Below, piece by piece: positions 33,881 through 45,019 of a DNA stretch of 64,000 nt (the first letter of the stretch is position 1; every line of letters begins with the position of its first letter). The notes beneath the pieces were generated by a model. The model worked only from the letters and a program-made list of their open reading frames with translations. It had not been told where the DNA came from and searched no databases. The translations under genes were made by a program, and so were the position numbers. Source of the DNA: Sarcomyxa edulis (Eukaryota > Basidiomycota > Agaricomycetes > Agaricales > Mycenaceae); contig QUOL01000004.1 in NCBI GenBank assembly GCA_009761415.1, positions 310,001-374,000 of the forward strand, written 5' to 3'.

Positions 33881-34815
33881 TCAATGAGCACTTTTCGGAA
33901 CCCTGACGATCCATGGTGTCAATTTGGCGTTGGCCCGTCGTAAAAAGTGAGCTCCGAAATGTGTTGGGAGATCTTTTCCATTCCACTGATCTGTGACTCG
34001 AATTATCTTCTCGTGCTCATCCATATCAACTATGATGATCGACTGAACCGTCTAGAAGTGCGTGTATGATGTCAGTAAGATGTCAGTACTTTCGAGTCTA
34101 GACAAGCACCTTCTTGTGTCCAAAAAGTCGATAAGTATATTCTTGCGTTTGTGAATACACCAAACGGTTAGGGATATGAGTGGAAGACATGACCCGGGAA
34201 GAAATTGTTTCCGATTTCGAGAATAGTCTGGGCTGGAAACATATAAGACAGAGATCCAACAGACAGTCAGTGTCTATCCGGAACGTACCAATGCAAACCA
34301 CTGTTATTGATATGAGTCAACGTGGCACGAAAGCGATAAGTAATGAACTCGCCTGAGCTGCATATTCGTCAAAGCCCTTACAGAAGGAGAAAGGGTCCTG
34401 TCGGATTTTGTTAGAGACAGCCTATGACATATGTACAACGAAAGCTCGCCTCAAAGATCGCATCCTTTCGCCAGCCTCGCTCTAGGAGCTCAACCGAGGG
34501 TCTCAAGCAATAGAGCTCTTTGAGATCGGCCATCAGTCTGTGATGGTCTGCTTTGACTTCTACGTGACTGCTAGGATGTCTCGAATGGCTGCTATGCCTG
34601 TGTTTGAGGCTTTCTGGGTCGACTCTGATACCGGAATAATGGGCACCTCCAGCGACAGATTCGACCAATGCTGGAGTCGGCACGGAACGAGGTAAGATGG
34701 ACGGATGATAAGTCTGAGACGGAGGTGAGGGAGAGCGAGGTCGCGATGATCTCGAGCCATCTCTCGAAGGCGAACGGTAGCGTTGGAGGTTGGCATTCGT
34801 TGCGCTGGTAGTCAT
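33881..34815 (-). CDS. NTF2/SnoaL-like fold protein with two GC-AG introns
   Basis: Exons 34815-34450, 34397-34353, 34300-34289 (12 nt), 34232-34110 and 34051-33881 give 238 aa. The first 110 residues are Ser/Pro/Arg-rich and disordered. From DLKELYCLRPSVELLERGW the sequence looks like a SnoaL/NTF2-like alpha+beta cone: DAIFEDPFSFCKGFDEYAAQ, WFALPRLF, EYTYRLFGHKKTVQSIIIVD and HEKIIRVTDQWNGKDLPTHF. Introns 1 (34449-34398) and 2 (34352-34301) start with GC (GCGAGC, GCGAGT) and end in AG. Reading through intron 2 meets a stop, so it must be removed. Role unknown; such folds include small-molecule enzymes and binding proteins. Confidence 0.75.
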
Positions 34816-35008
34816 TTCGACTCGAAACTCAGAGTACGGAGGTAAGCAACGAAATGCACAGCCACAACATGCCGTGAGCAATGTAGAATCACAAGCACTC
34901 TTCCTCGAGATCTTCAACAAGATTACAGTGACTATACTAGTATTGATATTCCCTATAGCAAGCTCGATCAACGAAAATACTAATCGTACACTTGTCAGTA
35001 GTGCCCAT

Positions 35009-36238
35009 CTAACCGCCGTTGGTCTGCCCTTGCCACAGTCCGTATGTCTTGCCCGGGGTCGTTTGCCATAGTCGAATAGTTCCTGTCATTCAAAGAATAT
35101 CAGACACACAATGCCTGCTTCACAAAGGAATCAACTCACCATCCTCTGATCCAATCAAAGAAGACATCCCAGCAGTAATGATCAGCAACTTTCATTCCAA
35201 GACACGTGTTTTGTTGACTTACCACTTCCGCTTGCATACATCTCTCCGTCAGGACTGAACTCCACGCAATGCACAGGACCGTGATGGCCCTTGAGAACCT
35301 CTCTCTCTTCCCCGTCCATGCCATGAACCCTCACCCACTCGTCATTTGCGTTTCCAGTGACAAATCGATCCTGTAGTATAGGATGAATCGATGCCGATGA
35401 CGGTGTATACGGGAGTGTAAGCGAGTGCGTTCCTTGACCATTAGGCAGTGCAGGGATAAACGCCACGGTATTTCCAGATGTCACAACGAGACGATTAGTC
35501 TGGGGGGATAACTCCATAGACGTGACTGGGTTGGGAAAGGTGAGACTGGTCGTTAATTTTCGTGTTCGGAGATCCCACCATCTGATCACGCATGTGGATT
35601 CAATTTCATGTGCAGATAAAGAGTCGCAGTTGGGTCAACGTACTTGATTAATCCGTCCTCGCCTGCCGTCACTCCAGTGTGATCACCAACCCAGACCACA
35701 CTTTTAACCATGCCTTCGTGCGATAGCATACCGGGCTCACCCAAGAAATCTGGTTCTGCATCAGGCCGTCCGAGATCGAATATTCTCACTTTCTTCTCTT
35801 GTCCGCCCGTAAGAAGATGAGAGGATGAAGGCGATAAGGCGACACTCCGAACGATATGATTATGCGGGAACGAATGAAGAGGCTGTCCCGAATACGTGTC
35901 CCAGATTTTCCTATATAATCAAAGAAAGAAATACACGTATAATGTTTGTACACGAAAGCATCCAGAGATGTGAGCGGCACTTACGCAGTAAAATCTGCAC
36001 TTCCTGTGGCCGCTCTAGAAGCATCCGGAGAGAGCTTGGTGCTCCATACAGCACCTTTATGACCAAGGAAAGTACCGATCCAATCACCAGTCCATTCTCT
36101 TAGCATCGGGTTTCCATCTTTACAACTTGAGACCAGCAAGAAGGTGCCGTCGTCTTGAATTGGAGAGAATGAGAGATGTGTGACGGGTCGTGTATGGCCT
36201 GGTGCCACGAGGGGAGTAGATTTGGGGAGAGCTGACAT
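35009..36238 (-). CDS. WD40 protein STRAP (UNRIP-like)
   Basis: STRAP/UNRIP is a seven-blade WD40 scaffold linked to the SMN complex and receptor signalling in animals. Five exons (36238-35985, 35910-35644, 35581-35223, 35145-35140, 35082-35009) give 319 aa. Diagnostic segments: [112 protein letters not shown] and a final TIRLWQT. A 6-nt microexon (AGGATG, 35145-35140) supplies Glu-Asp of the conserved SEDGTIRLW-type motif. Skipping it would stay in frame but delete both residues. Gene identity is strong; the microexon is inferred from conservation and clean splice sites. Confidence 0.92.
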
Positions 36239-36523
36239 TAAATCGTGCTAGTGAAGATGCTGGTTGTCGTGATACAGGCGCACCGCGCTCTGGCATGAAC
36301 GTCTGGAAAGAGAAAAAGAAAAAGGACAAGGAGAGTTCGTCACGAACGCCCAACCGAATTTGAATGGCGATGTCAACAGCTTGTCACAGCCCCCTGGCGT
36401 TCAAGGCACCTTGAACACAGGTTTACACATTTCGACTCATCCGTACGCGTACGCGACTGACATATTCTGTCAGTTCAACTGACTCTCATTCTATCGATAT
36501 GTTTATTGCAATCGTAATATTCA
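36239..36523. promoter_or_regulatory. Upstream region of STRAP
   Basis: 285 bp between the STRAP start codon and the stop codon of the next minus-strand gene. No gene. It must contain the STRAP promoter and the 3' end of the DOMON gene. Confidence 0.4.
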
Positions 36524-38309
36524 TTAACGGACTTGGGACGGCAAACCGACAGACGAAACCCCATCCAGATGCACTTCACGCATCTCTCCTGGTGCGGAGG
36601 ACTCTGCTGATAACTGGGTAGGCGGACTATATAGGTCATGCGTACCGTCGTCTTCCAATGAGGAGCCTCTGGATGGCAAGGACGATGACGATGTGTCGGA
36701 GAATGGGACATAAGTCGTAGGGACGAATGTCATTCCAAGACGTTCTTGGATTATCTGCCGTCGAAGAAATACGAGGCCGGATAGATATGCGGTCGAGATG
36801 ATCTGCTGCATATTAGACTTGAACAAAATATACGAAAGGACGCATGAAACTCACGACGACCCATGCCGTCCAAACCGTGAACAACGCTGACGGGAGTGAC
36901 CCGCCAGTGGCTACCGACCACTCATGAAGACCCGAGCGAGTCTAAAAGATAACCGTCAATAAACACGGCCAACCCTTCTCTCCATAGGACAGTTAAGTTT
37001 CACCTGGAAAAACGCCCCACTAATGATACCAATCCCCAAAACAGTATGGAGGAGTTTCCTCGACGGAAGTCGTTCCGCAGGGCGAACAGACCGTTGCAAT
37101 TGAATGAACCGCCCGATGAAGAGTTGACACAGGTATAGCATGAATAGGAGGACACCAAAGACCTAGCAAGCGATGCATTACCCGTATCAGCAGCTACCAT
37201 CATGCAGAGCCTAGGAGGAAGAATATACCATATGCACATCCCGGAGATGCATCGCTCCTTGATCTGAAACAGCCAGTGGTCCCAGCACCCAACCAATGGC
37301 TATAAGAGGGAACCCTAGAATCGTGTTGAGAACCCAGTGGGCTTTGAGCCAGTGCGTAGTCATGGTCCTTCCCCACCGTGCGACTAAGGCTCCCATGGGT
37401 AATAGGACGAGAAAGCCAACGGTGACGAGGATACCATGTACGATTATGAGTTTCTCGTACCTCGCAAGCTCAGATATGGCCTCCAAGAATGTAGTCTCTG
37501 CATTCAGCACTGTAGGCGCGGAAGTCGACTTAGACTCTGGGCTGAAAGCGGGTGATGCCGTTTCTGCAGCCTGCCCTGGGACTGGGGTGCTCGAAGACGC
37601 AGTAGGTCTCGAATCAGTATTGGGAACCAGCTCTTTAGCAAGGTCGAGCTTGATGTGTCCAAAGGCAACGTGTTTTTCGAGATGCGAGTCGGGATCCTTG
37701 TCAGGTCTGGTCATAGAATAAGCCCAAATGAGCCTTTCGGTAGTATCGTTATTCTTGGGCACGTCAAAGGCAATGCTCGACGAGGGATATATGTCCCACT
37801 ATGGAAGCTCGTTAGATAATTCCGCCTTTTTAGTTTTAGTTATAGGAAGTGCGTACGAGATCATCTCGAGAACTCAGGGCCGCGATTCGAGGAGGGTTAA
37901 CGTCAACCTGGGGTTCCAGAATGCCTCTCACTACTCGTCTTTGAGTCAACGTGACAGAACTGTCGTTATTCCGCCAAACAATGACCATTGGGGAGAGCGC
38001 CATACGGCGTCCCCAACCACTGAAGATGGTGGTTTCAATGAGAGTCAGAGAATATCTGGCTCGGGACTCACATGGCCATCCACCCTAGTTCCTCTAGAGC
38101 CGTCAGGGAATCTACAAGGGTAATTGAGTGGTAAGGAGATGTGCAACAATGCTAGTACTCTTACAATTCACTGTGTCACCGTGGACCGTTGCATCTATAC
38201 ACATAGATTTTCCGCACCAAGAATCTCCATTCAAGGATGCCACACCTGGAACGCTCTGCAAAGCCAGATACAACCCCAAGAGGTGTTTGAGACTCAGAAA
38301 CGCGAGCAT
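36524..38309 (-). CDS. Secreted-type DOMON domain plus cytochrome b561 membrane protein
   Basis: The fusion of a cellobiose-dehydrogenase-like cytochrome (DOMON) domain to a b561 core is typical of fungal transmembrane electron carriers or ferric reductases. Exons 38309-38165, 38111-38072, 38019-37857, 37798-37229, 37162-37004, 36941-36855 and 36802-36524 give 480 aa. A signal peptide (MLAFLSLKHLLGLYLALQSV) precedes the DOMON segment with ELGWMAIGWGRRMALSPMVI, including the Met expected as a haem ligand. Next come a Ser/Pro linker, then b561 helices starting KLIIVHGILVTVGFLVLLPM with His residues (AHWVLNTI, MHLRDVHM, LLHTVLGIGI, GLHEWSV). A cytoplasmic tail follows. Substrate is unknown; Fe(III) or an extracellular oxidase partner are candidates. 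Confidence 0.87.
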
Positions 38310-38637
38310 GAGTAGATCGGTAGGACGTCAACGAGATTTTGGGAGTGCCATTGGAACGACAGGGCATTTAATACCCTGGGATGTCGGTTCTCCCGGTGGG
38401 CCTCGCAAGGGTGTTTTCTCATCGGGACTTCTGACTGTGGGAAATGTCCCGGAGGGTAGAACGTGTACTGACTGCAGAAACACGCTTCTCAGTGAACAGG
38501 ATAACGCGTGGCGAGCGAAAGACGCGAGCCGACTTATAATCTTGTGAGAATGATTGTAAATGTAAAACGTTCAATGATCCATGCTTGAGACTAGTATACA
38601 TCATGTGACTTAGTTTTTTGATACGCGTCACTTGCGA
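38310..38637. other. Intergenic spacer, no gene seen
   Basis: About 330 bp between the DOMON gene start and the nucleoside diphosphate kinase stop. Nothing recognisable beyond probable promoter and terminator sequence. Confidence 0.4.
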
Positions 38638-39301
38638 TTACTCGAAGATCCAGGACTCCAAGGCGCTGGTGTATTGGACAACGCCCTCGGGGAACCAGCT
38701 GGTAGATATGTCAGATCTATGAAGGATAGAGAGGGAGTGAAAACTTACAGCTGGATCTCCCTCTCGGCACTCTCGACAGAGTCGGATCCGTGGCAGATGT
38801 TGCGTCCGGTAGCGAGACAGAAGTCTCCACGGATGGAACCTGTAACAGGATGTATGAGTTTTAGCCGATCTGACGCGTGACACGTCGTGCATACCGGTAG
38901 GGGACTGGAGGGGGTTGGTTGCACCGAGCATGACACGGCCGGTCTTGACCGCGTCAAGACCTTGCCAGACCATGGCTACGACGGGACCGGAGGCCATGTA
39001 CTTGATGAGACCGGGGAAGAAAGCCTTGCCCTTGAGGTCAGCGTAGTCTGCGAAGGACAGTCAGTAAGATGGACAGTATGGCATCGATTGAGACTGACGG
39101 TTCTCGAGGTGCTCGGGGGTTGCCTGGTAGAGCTTGAGAGCAATGAGTTTGAACCCTCTCTCCTCAAATCTGTTGATGATCTTGCCGATGAGTCCACGTT
39201 GGACACCATCGGGCTACGCGCGGAGTGAGTTGGCTACTTCACACTAGGTGTTGAAGTGGGCATACCTTGATCATGATGTAGGTACGTTCTTGAGCAGACA
39301 T
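38638..39301 (-). CDS. NDK1: Nucleoside diphosphate kinase
   Basis: NDPK transfers the gamma phosphate of ATP to NDPs through a phospho-histidine. The ATG at 39301 begins [12 protein letters not shown], then after an intron [80 protein letters not shown] and [17 protein letters not shown]. The catalytic His is in [20 protein letters not shown]. The end is [19 protein letters not shown]. Length is about 150 aa, the universal size. Several short GT-AG introns interrupt it. Divergent from QCR7 with 184 bp between starts. Confidence 0.96.
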
Positions 39302-39485
39302 GTTGGATATTAGAATGGGGGTATGAGGAGAAGGAGATATCGAGATTGAGAGTAGATTTTGAATTTATAGTATCGATGGCAAAAATAGCCGCAATAGCCA
39401 AATAGTCGCAACTCGACTCCGACCTTCTCCGCTCAAACATCCGCTGCACTTCCACTCTGCTTCCACCAGTAATTTATCGTCCGCC
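39302..39485. promoter_or_regulatory. Bidirectional promoter, NDK1 / QCR7
   Basis: 184 bp between divergent start codons of two housekeeping genes. An AT-rich GAATTTATAGTATCGATGG stretch near 39360-39379 could hold a TATA-like element, though this is only by eye. Confidence 0.5.
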
Positions 39486-40029
39486 ATGTCGCCTCCTCTT
39501 GGGTACTCTCTTGCACCGTATATCCTCAAATCAAAAACCCTCTTCCGATGGGTCAAACCAGTAGCAGACTGGTACGCCAATGCAATGCGCTACAGAAAAT
39601 ACGGTTTCAAATACGATGACCTATGTGCGTACCCCCCGTATCACCAGAACATCCTAATCTCATGAAACCTATAGTGCTCGAGGAACGCCCTGATGTCCAG
39701 AGGGTATGCACCCCTCACCCCCTCTTGCTATCACCTCAATTAAACGTCTCTGTAGGCCCTCAACCGTTTGACTCTCAGACAACAGTACGACCGCGCCTAC
39801 CGTCTCAAACGTGCTTCACAATTGTCTATCATGAACGACATTCTACCTCAAGAACAGTGGACAAAGCCCGAAGACGTATGTCCAATACCTTGTCCCATTG
39901 TTCGCTCATATCCATTCTCCATCCCCACAGGACGTTCGTTATCTTGCCACTCACGTAGAGGATGTACACAAAGAAGATGTGGAGAGAGAGGCCTGGGACA
40001 ACATCTCTGTCCAAAGAAGAAGAAAATGA
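39486..40029 (+). CDS. QCR7: Cytochrome bc1 complex subunit 7 (14 kDa)
   Basis: QCR7/UQCRB is a matrix-side subunit of respiratory complex III. Four exons (39486-39624, 39675-39703, 39756-39875, 39931-40029) give 128 aa. Family landmarks are [39 protein letters not shown], a 29-nt exon encoding [49 protein letters not shown] and the C-terminal [10 protein letters not shown]. Complete; there is no cleavable presequence, as usual for this subunit. Confidence 0.95.
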
Positions 40030-40295
40030 TCTTCCTATTGCATGCATACTTCATAGACTTTGTCTGCGCAAGAGATTGGTTTTTTACTGATACGTTGACT
40101 CCCATTGGTTAAGATATTCCGAAGCCTACAGATTTTAATATTCTACTAGCCGTTACCCGTGCTACGCACTTGTTTCCAGAATCATTGCTATTTTATTAAC
40201 TTGAAGAGAGTCATCTGTATTGATCTATCCTATTGGTTTCTCCTTGAAGTATTCAGTGAGCACTATAAACATATCACAGACTCGGATGCCTCTCC

Positions 40296-40315
40296 CCGCC
40301 AACTAAAGTTGGCGG
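40296..40315. repeat. Perfect 9-bp inverted repeat with 2-nt spacer
   Basis: CCGCCAACT, spacer AA, then AGTTGGCGG. The arms are perfectly complementary. The right arm is followed by GGCTCGTGGC-like sequence that recurs about 95 bp downstream (near 40410), suggesting remnants of a repeat element. Confidence 0.55.
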
Positions 40316-40870
40316 CTCGTGGCACCCCTACCAAGTATCAGCCTACCAAGGCATCCGTCGATACGGCTTGGTGTGGTAAACGGTCCGATCCACCGCGAAC
40401 TGTGGGTGGCTCGTGGCGTAGCACGCCTGTATGCCCAAGCTCTTCCATTCTTCACTATGTTTCTGAGTCTCATTTAGTAATTTCAGTTGTTAGAAGTTCG
40501 AAGCCAGTAAGTCTCAGTAAGTAGTACTTGAAGTCGATAGTGCTCTCTTCATGTACCCACGATTTTTTTTCCAAATCAAAAGCCTCAATACCGGGGTGCT
40601 CAATTAGAGGAAACAGCACAGACTGCACTTGTCCGTAGCAAAAAGCCTAGATGTCAGTCCCAAGACTCGAAGACAGGTGACAATTTCTTCACCTCTTCGC
40701 ATACTGTTGTCCCCTCCTTCTCGTTGTTCTTCGTCTTCACAATAAGAGCCTATAACAGTACTGAAGGGGTTGCTGGTGCCAGTCCGAGTTGTTTGCCTGT
40801 ACTTTCGCAGTCCACGGAAAATCGAGACTCGAAGAAGAAAAAAGAACCGATAAATTTAATTCAGTCAATG

Positions 40871-41302
40871 GTGAGTACCAGGCCATGAGCTTCGTTGTTG
40901 GAGTGTAGACAGGTAGTCCGAATGCACATCGCGAACTCTGAGGTCACGATGTTTCGCGAGATACACGTTCTCGCAGCATGTAGTGCTAGACACGTGTTCC
41001 AGACGCCTTTGATATCGTAGACTCTCGTAGGATGTACTTCGAGGTGATATCCCTGTTCCCAAGTGTTCCAGTATGTCCGAGGCGATGCCAACGCGATGCG
41101 CAATCCGAGTTTACAGTCATTCCAAGTGTACCCAAGCCTTTCCGAGAGTAAGAGGCCCTCAAGAGTGCATTCTCGGATGTAGTTAGAAGCAATCAGAAGG
41201 TAGCAAAGTCCGCAGAAATAGTATGTATATAGGTCGAGGTCGCGTCCAGAGTTCAGAGTCCGAGTCGTCAGAGAAAGACGCGTTTGTTGCGCCGGTTTAT
41301 CG
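40871..41302. repeat. Tandem repeat unit A (about 0.43 kb)
   Basis: Aligns by eye with unit B (41421-41892), at roughly 75-80% in the best blocks. Both start near GTGAGT(A/T)CCA. They share GTAGNCAGGTAGTCCGA-like and GAGGTCACNATGTTTCGCGA blocks, a CCAAGTGTNNCCAAGCCTTTCC block and the end GCGCCGGTTTATCG. No protein family recognised. Confidence 0.7.
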
Positions 41303-41420
41303 TCCTGAGTTGTCCGCTTGTGGTCCATGGAGAAATTGGAGACTCCTTATCAATTGAGACTCACACATCCCGGGTCCATTACTCGTACATCAGGAGACAG
41401 AGTATCGCCATTAGTGAGTA

Positions 41421-41892
41421 GTGAGTTCCATGTCATGAGTTTTATTGTTGGGGTGTAGGTAGGTAGTCCGAGTGCACACCGTGGTATTGTTGAGGTCACA
41501 ATGTTTCGCGACTTGCAACTCAGAATCGCGAGATCCGTGATATCGCAACGTGCATTGACGAACACGCGTTCCGGGCGCACGTCTCGTCGTGAACGATCGT
41601 AGGGTGTTCTTGGAGGTTTTACTTTCAGTTCCCAAGGTGTTAGTGTAAGTACGATGTGGACGTGATGCGAGAACCAAGTTTGCAGTTTTTCCAAGTGTTT
41701 CCAAGCCTTTCCAATAGAGGTTCCCCAAGATTGCATTCTTGTATGTAGTCAAAAGCAAAGGGAAGGGAAGGTAGCAGAGTCCGCAGAGGTAAGTATATAG
41801 CTCGAAAGGATCTGAAGTCGCGTTCAGAATACAGGATAAGTATGAGTCGTCCGCGTCAGAGTCTCAGAAGCGTTTGTCGCGCCGGTTTATCG
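41421..41892. repeat. Tandem repeat unit B (about 0.47 kb)
   Basis: Second diverged copy of the unit at 40871-41302, in the same orientation and separated by about 118 bp. It differs by many substitutions and several indels, including an extra segment around 41515-41560. Confidence 0.7.
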
Positions 41893-41952
41893 TTTGCCGG
41901 TTTGCCGGTTTGTCTTTTGCCGGTTTGTCTTTTGTCTTTGTCTTTGTCTAGC
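41881..41952. repeat. Simple repeat GCCGGTTT / GTCTTT
   Basis: Iterated GCCGGTTTATC, GCCGGTTTGCCGGTTTGTCTTTT and GTCTTTGTCTTTGTCTA. It appears to grow out of the 3' end of repeat unit B, which ends in the same GCCGGTTT motif. Confidence 0.7.
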
Positions 41953-42072
41953 CAATCACCATCGTGGGAAAGACTGCTTTAAATTGTATTATAGATATAG
42001 ATACAGTGCAACACATTTAATGTAAGTTAGTTTTCTAGTTTTCCTTCTCTAAAGCCGACAATCCACAAGTCT

Positions 42073-45019
42073 CTACAACTTGAAAGCCTTCACCAATGGC
42101 GAAACAACTTCACCGCCCTTCTTCTTGTAGAAGTCGACGACCTTCTTGCCGATAACGGCGATGTCTAACGGAAAAGCACATCAGTATATCGGACATGGTG
42201 CATGTATAAAAAGACGACGTACTGGAACCGGTAATACCGAACTTCTCGTATACCTCTTGATACGGTCCGGATGCACCCCATCCAGCAAGACCAAATTGCT
42301 ACAAAACACGTTAGCTTTCTCAACTAACTCAGCAACAGCCACACATACCTCATGACTATATCTTTCCCATCCAGCAGTCTAGAAAAGCAAGTGATCAGTC
42401 AAGTTCTCCCAAAGAATGGAAATTCTCCCACCGAAAGAGCCTCAAGAGACAAAATGGGAGCACCGCTCCTCAAAACACTCAATCTGTACTCCTCATCCTG
42501 TTGGTCAAAGACCAACCAACAAGGCAAACTCACGACCCTAGTCTTGATTCCCTGCGCCTTGAGTTTCCCAGCCGCCTCAATGGCGATGCTGACCTCACTA
42601 CCACAACTGACGATCGTCAAGTCCTCGTTAGTCTCTTCATGCACAACATATCCGCCTCGGATGGCGCGCTCGATGGTAGAGCCTTCGAGGTTGGGCAAGT
42701 TCTGTCGGGAGAGAGACAAGACGGAGGGAGTCTTGGTGGCGTGGAGGGCGGCGTAGTAAGACGCGGAGGTCTCGTTGCCGTCGGCGGGGCGCCAGAAAGC
42801 GAGGTTGGGGATGGCACGAAGGTGGATGGCGGTTTCAATAGGTTGATGCGTGGGTCCGTCCTCACCAAGACCAATGGAGTCGTGAGTAGCTGCAATGCAA
42901 GTAAGGTTGAGTGTGTGCAAAAGCTATGATTTGGGAAATAGTCCACTCACCGACCCAGATGACTTGATGACCACTGAGTGCAGATAGCCTGAGTGCACCG
43001 ACAGCGTACGAGACGAAGTTCTGATCAAGACATCAGTAAATGACTTGAGACTCATAATAAAAGCAGGGCTTACCATGAATGTGGAGACAAGAGGAACAAT
43101 ACCTCCATAAGCATGGAGACCGTTGGCAATAGCACCCATACCGTGTTCACGAACACCATATCGGATGTAAGTACCCGAGTATGTACCCAAACCGGTGCTA
43201 GGAGGCTGGAAGTCAATGCTGCCCTTGACCTTGGTCTGTAGAAAATGATTGAAGTTGAGGATGATGTTTGATATTGAAGGAGGGGCTAACATACCAAGTT
43301 AGAACCAGTCAGATCAGCGGAACCACTGATAAGATCGGGAAGGACGGGGTGGAGAGCAGTAAGAACGATCTCGGAAAGTTTGCGCGAAGCCTGTGCGGCA
43401 TCCGTGGTTTTGTAGACGGGAAGGCTCTTCTCCCATCCCTCAGGAAGTCTACCAGCGATACGACGAGTAAGTTCTGCATGCTCCGCAGGGAAGGACTTGG
43501 CGTAAGATGCAAGTAACGAATCCCATTGAGCCTCAAGCGCTGCTCCGCGCTTGCCAACTTGAGCATAGGCATCGTAGGTAGCTTGTGGGACTGCGAATGT
43601 CTGCTCGGGCGAGAATCCGAATTTTGTCTTCAATGCGGCAATATCGTCCGCTTTGAGGGCTGATGCATATGTGAGATTAGCGCATGTAGACATACGAGAT
43701 TATGACCAGCTACGTACGAGCGCCGTGGACACCGTGAGTGCCTTGAAGCTTGGAACCAAAACCGATGGTGGTTGTCAAGCGGATGATGGTAGGCTTGCTC
43801 TTCTCCAAACGCGCCTCGGCAATGGCATTGTGAATTCCTTCGAGGTCGCTGTGGAAATGTTGAGTGTCGAGTCCGAATTACGGGATGTAACACTAAGATT
43901 TACCTATCACCGTTGGCGACATGGAGGACTTGCCAGCCGTATGCCAGGAATCTTTGGTCGACGTTTTCGGTGAAGGCAACAGCAGTGTCTCCATCGATGG
44001 AGATATCTATGTAGTTTCTAGATTAAAGACGGCACGGGGGATCAGGAGATGAAAACATACGGTTATCATCGTAGATCTAGGGTGTGGGTGAGTGCGATGT
44101 CAAGAATGGGATACGAATACACATACAACAATCAAGTTTCCCAATTGAAGATGGCCTGCGAGACTGGCCGCTTCACTGGCAACACCCTCCATCAAGCAAC
44201 CGTCTCCACAGAACACTGCAAAACATCGCGTGAGTATGGCATTAGGCATGAGAAGCAAATAAGCTCCATGACTGACCATAGGTGAAGTTGTTGATCAGCT
44301 CAAAGTTGTCCCTGTTATACACAGATGCAAGGTGAGCTTGAGCGATGGCCAATCCAACACCGTTGCCAAATCCTTGTCCGAGAGGGCCGGTCGTGACTTC
44401 GATACCTATGGTGACGCATGGATGAGCTAGGTTTCTTCTGGACATAGATGACGCGGTACGTACCATCGGTGTGACCTGCCTCGGGATGTCCAGGAGTCAA
44501 AGAATTGAGCTGACGGAACGACTTGAGATCGTCGAGAGAAAGCTTGTATCCTAAAAGATGAAGGAGGACGTATTGGAGAGCACAACTGTAATTCAGGTTT
44601 CAATAATGCTGCTATAAAGGGGCAAAGGGTGCACTTGCGCATGGCTAAGACATATTCAAGTCAGTAAAATGGTCAAGAGTCAATCTCAGGAGCGACTGAC
44701 CCATTCGAGAGAACGAAACGATCACGGTTATACCACTTCGAGTTTTTGGGGTTCGCATTTATGAAGCTGTACAGATACGTCAGGGAGTGTTTCGACGGTG
44801 TATTGCTCCTGAGAATTACCGAGAGAAAAGGACGTGTGCGACCGGGGCCATGCCCAAGGGTGCACCTGAAAAAAAACATGATATTAGAACTCTGACAAGG
44901 AAAAGCGCTCTGTGCATACCTGGATGCCCAGAGTTGGCCTTGCCAACGACATCGACTGCGAGAGTACGAATGGTTGCGATCGCGACATCGTCAGCAGGAT
45001 CGGCGATGAACTTTGACAT
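42073..45019 (-). CDS. TKL1: Transketolase
   Basis: Transketolase moves two-carbon ketol units in the non-oxidative pentose phosphate pathway using thiamine diphosphate. The ATG at 45019 starts [20 protein letters not shown], then [47 protein letters not shown] (the classic GPLGQG thiamine motif), [60 protein letters not shown] and a C-terminal LVKAFKL. About ten short introns interrupt it. Estimated length near 680 aa, the family norm. No other pentose-phosphate gene lies in the window. Confidence 0.95.

Larger units (their letters stand above)
40030..42072. other. 2-kb repeat-bearing intergenic region
   Basis: No gene recognised. It contains a dinucleotide-looped palindrome (40296-40315), two diverged tandem repeat units (40871-41302 and 41421-41892), and a pyrimidine-rich simple repeat (41881-41952). 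Minus-strand open stretches inside the units are not supported as genes. Confidence 0.5.
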
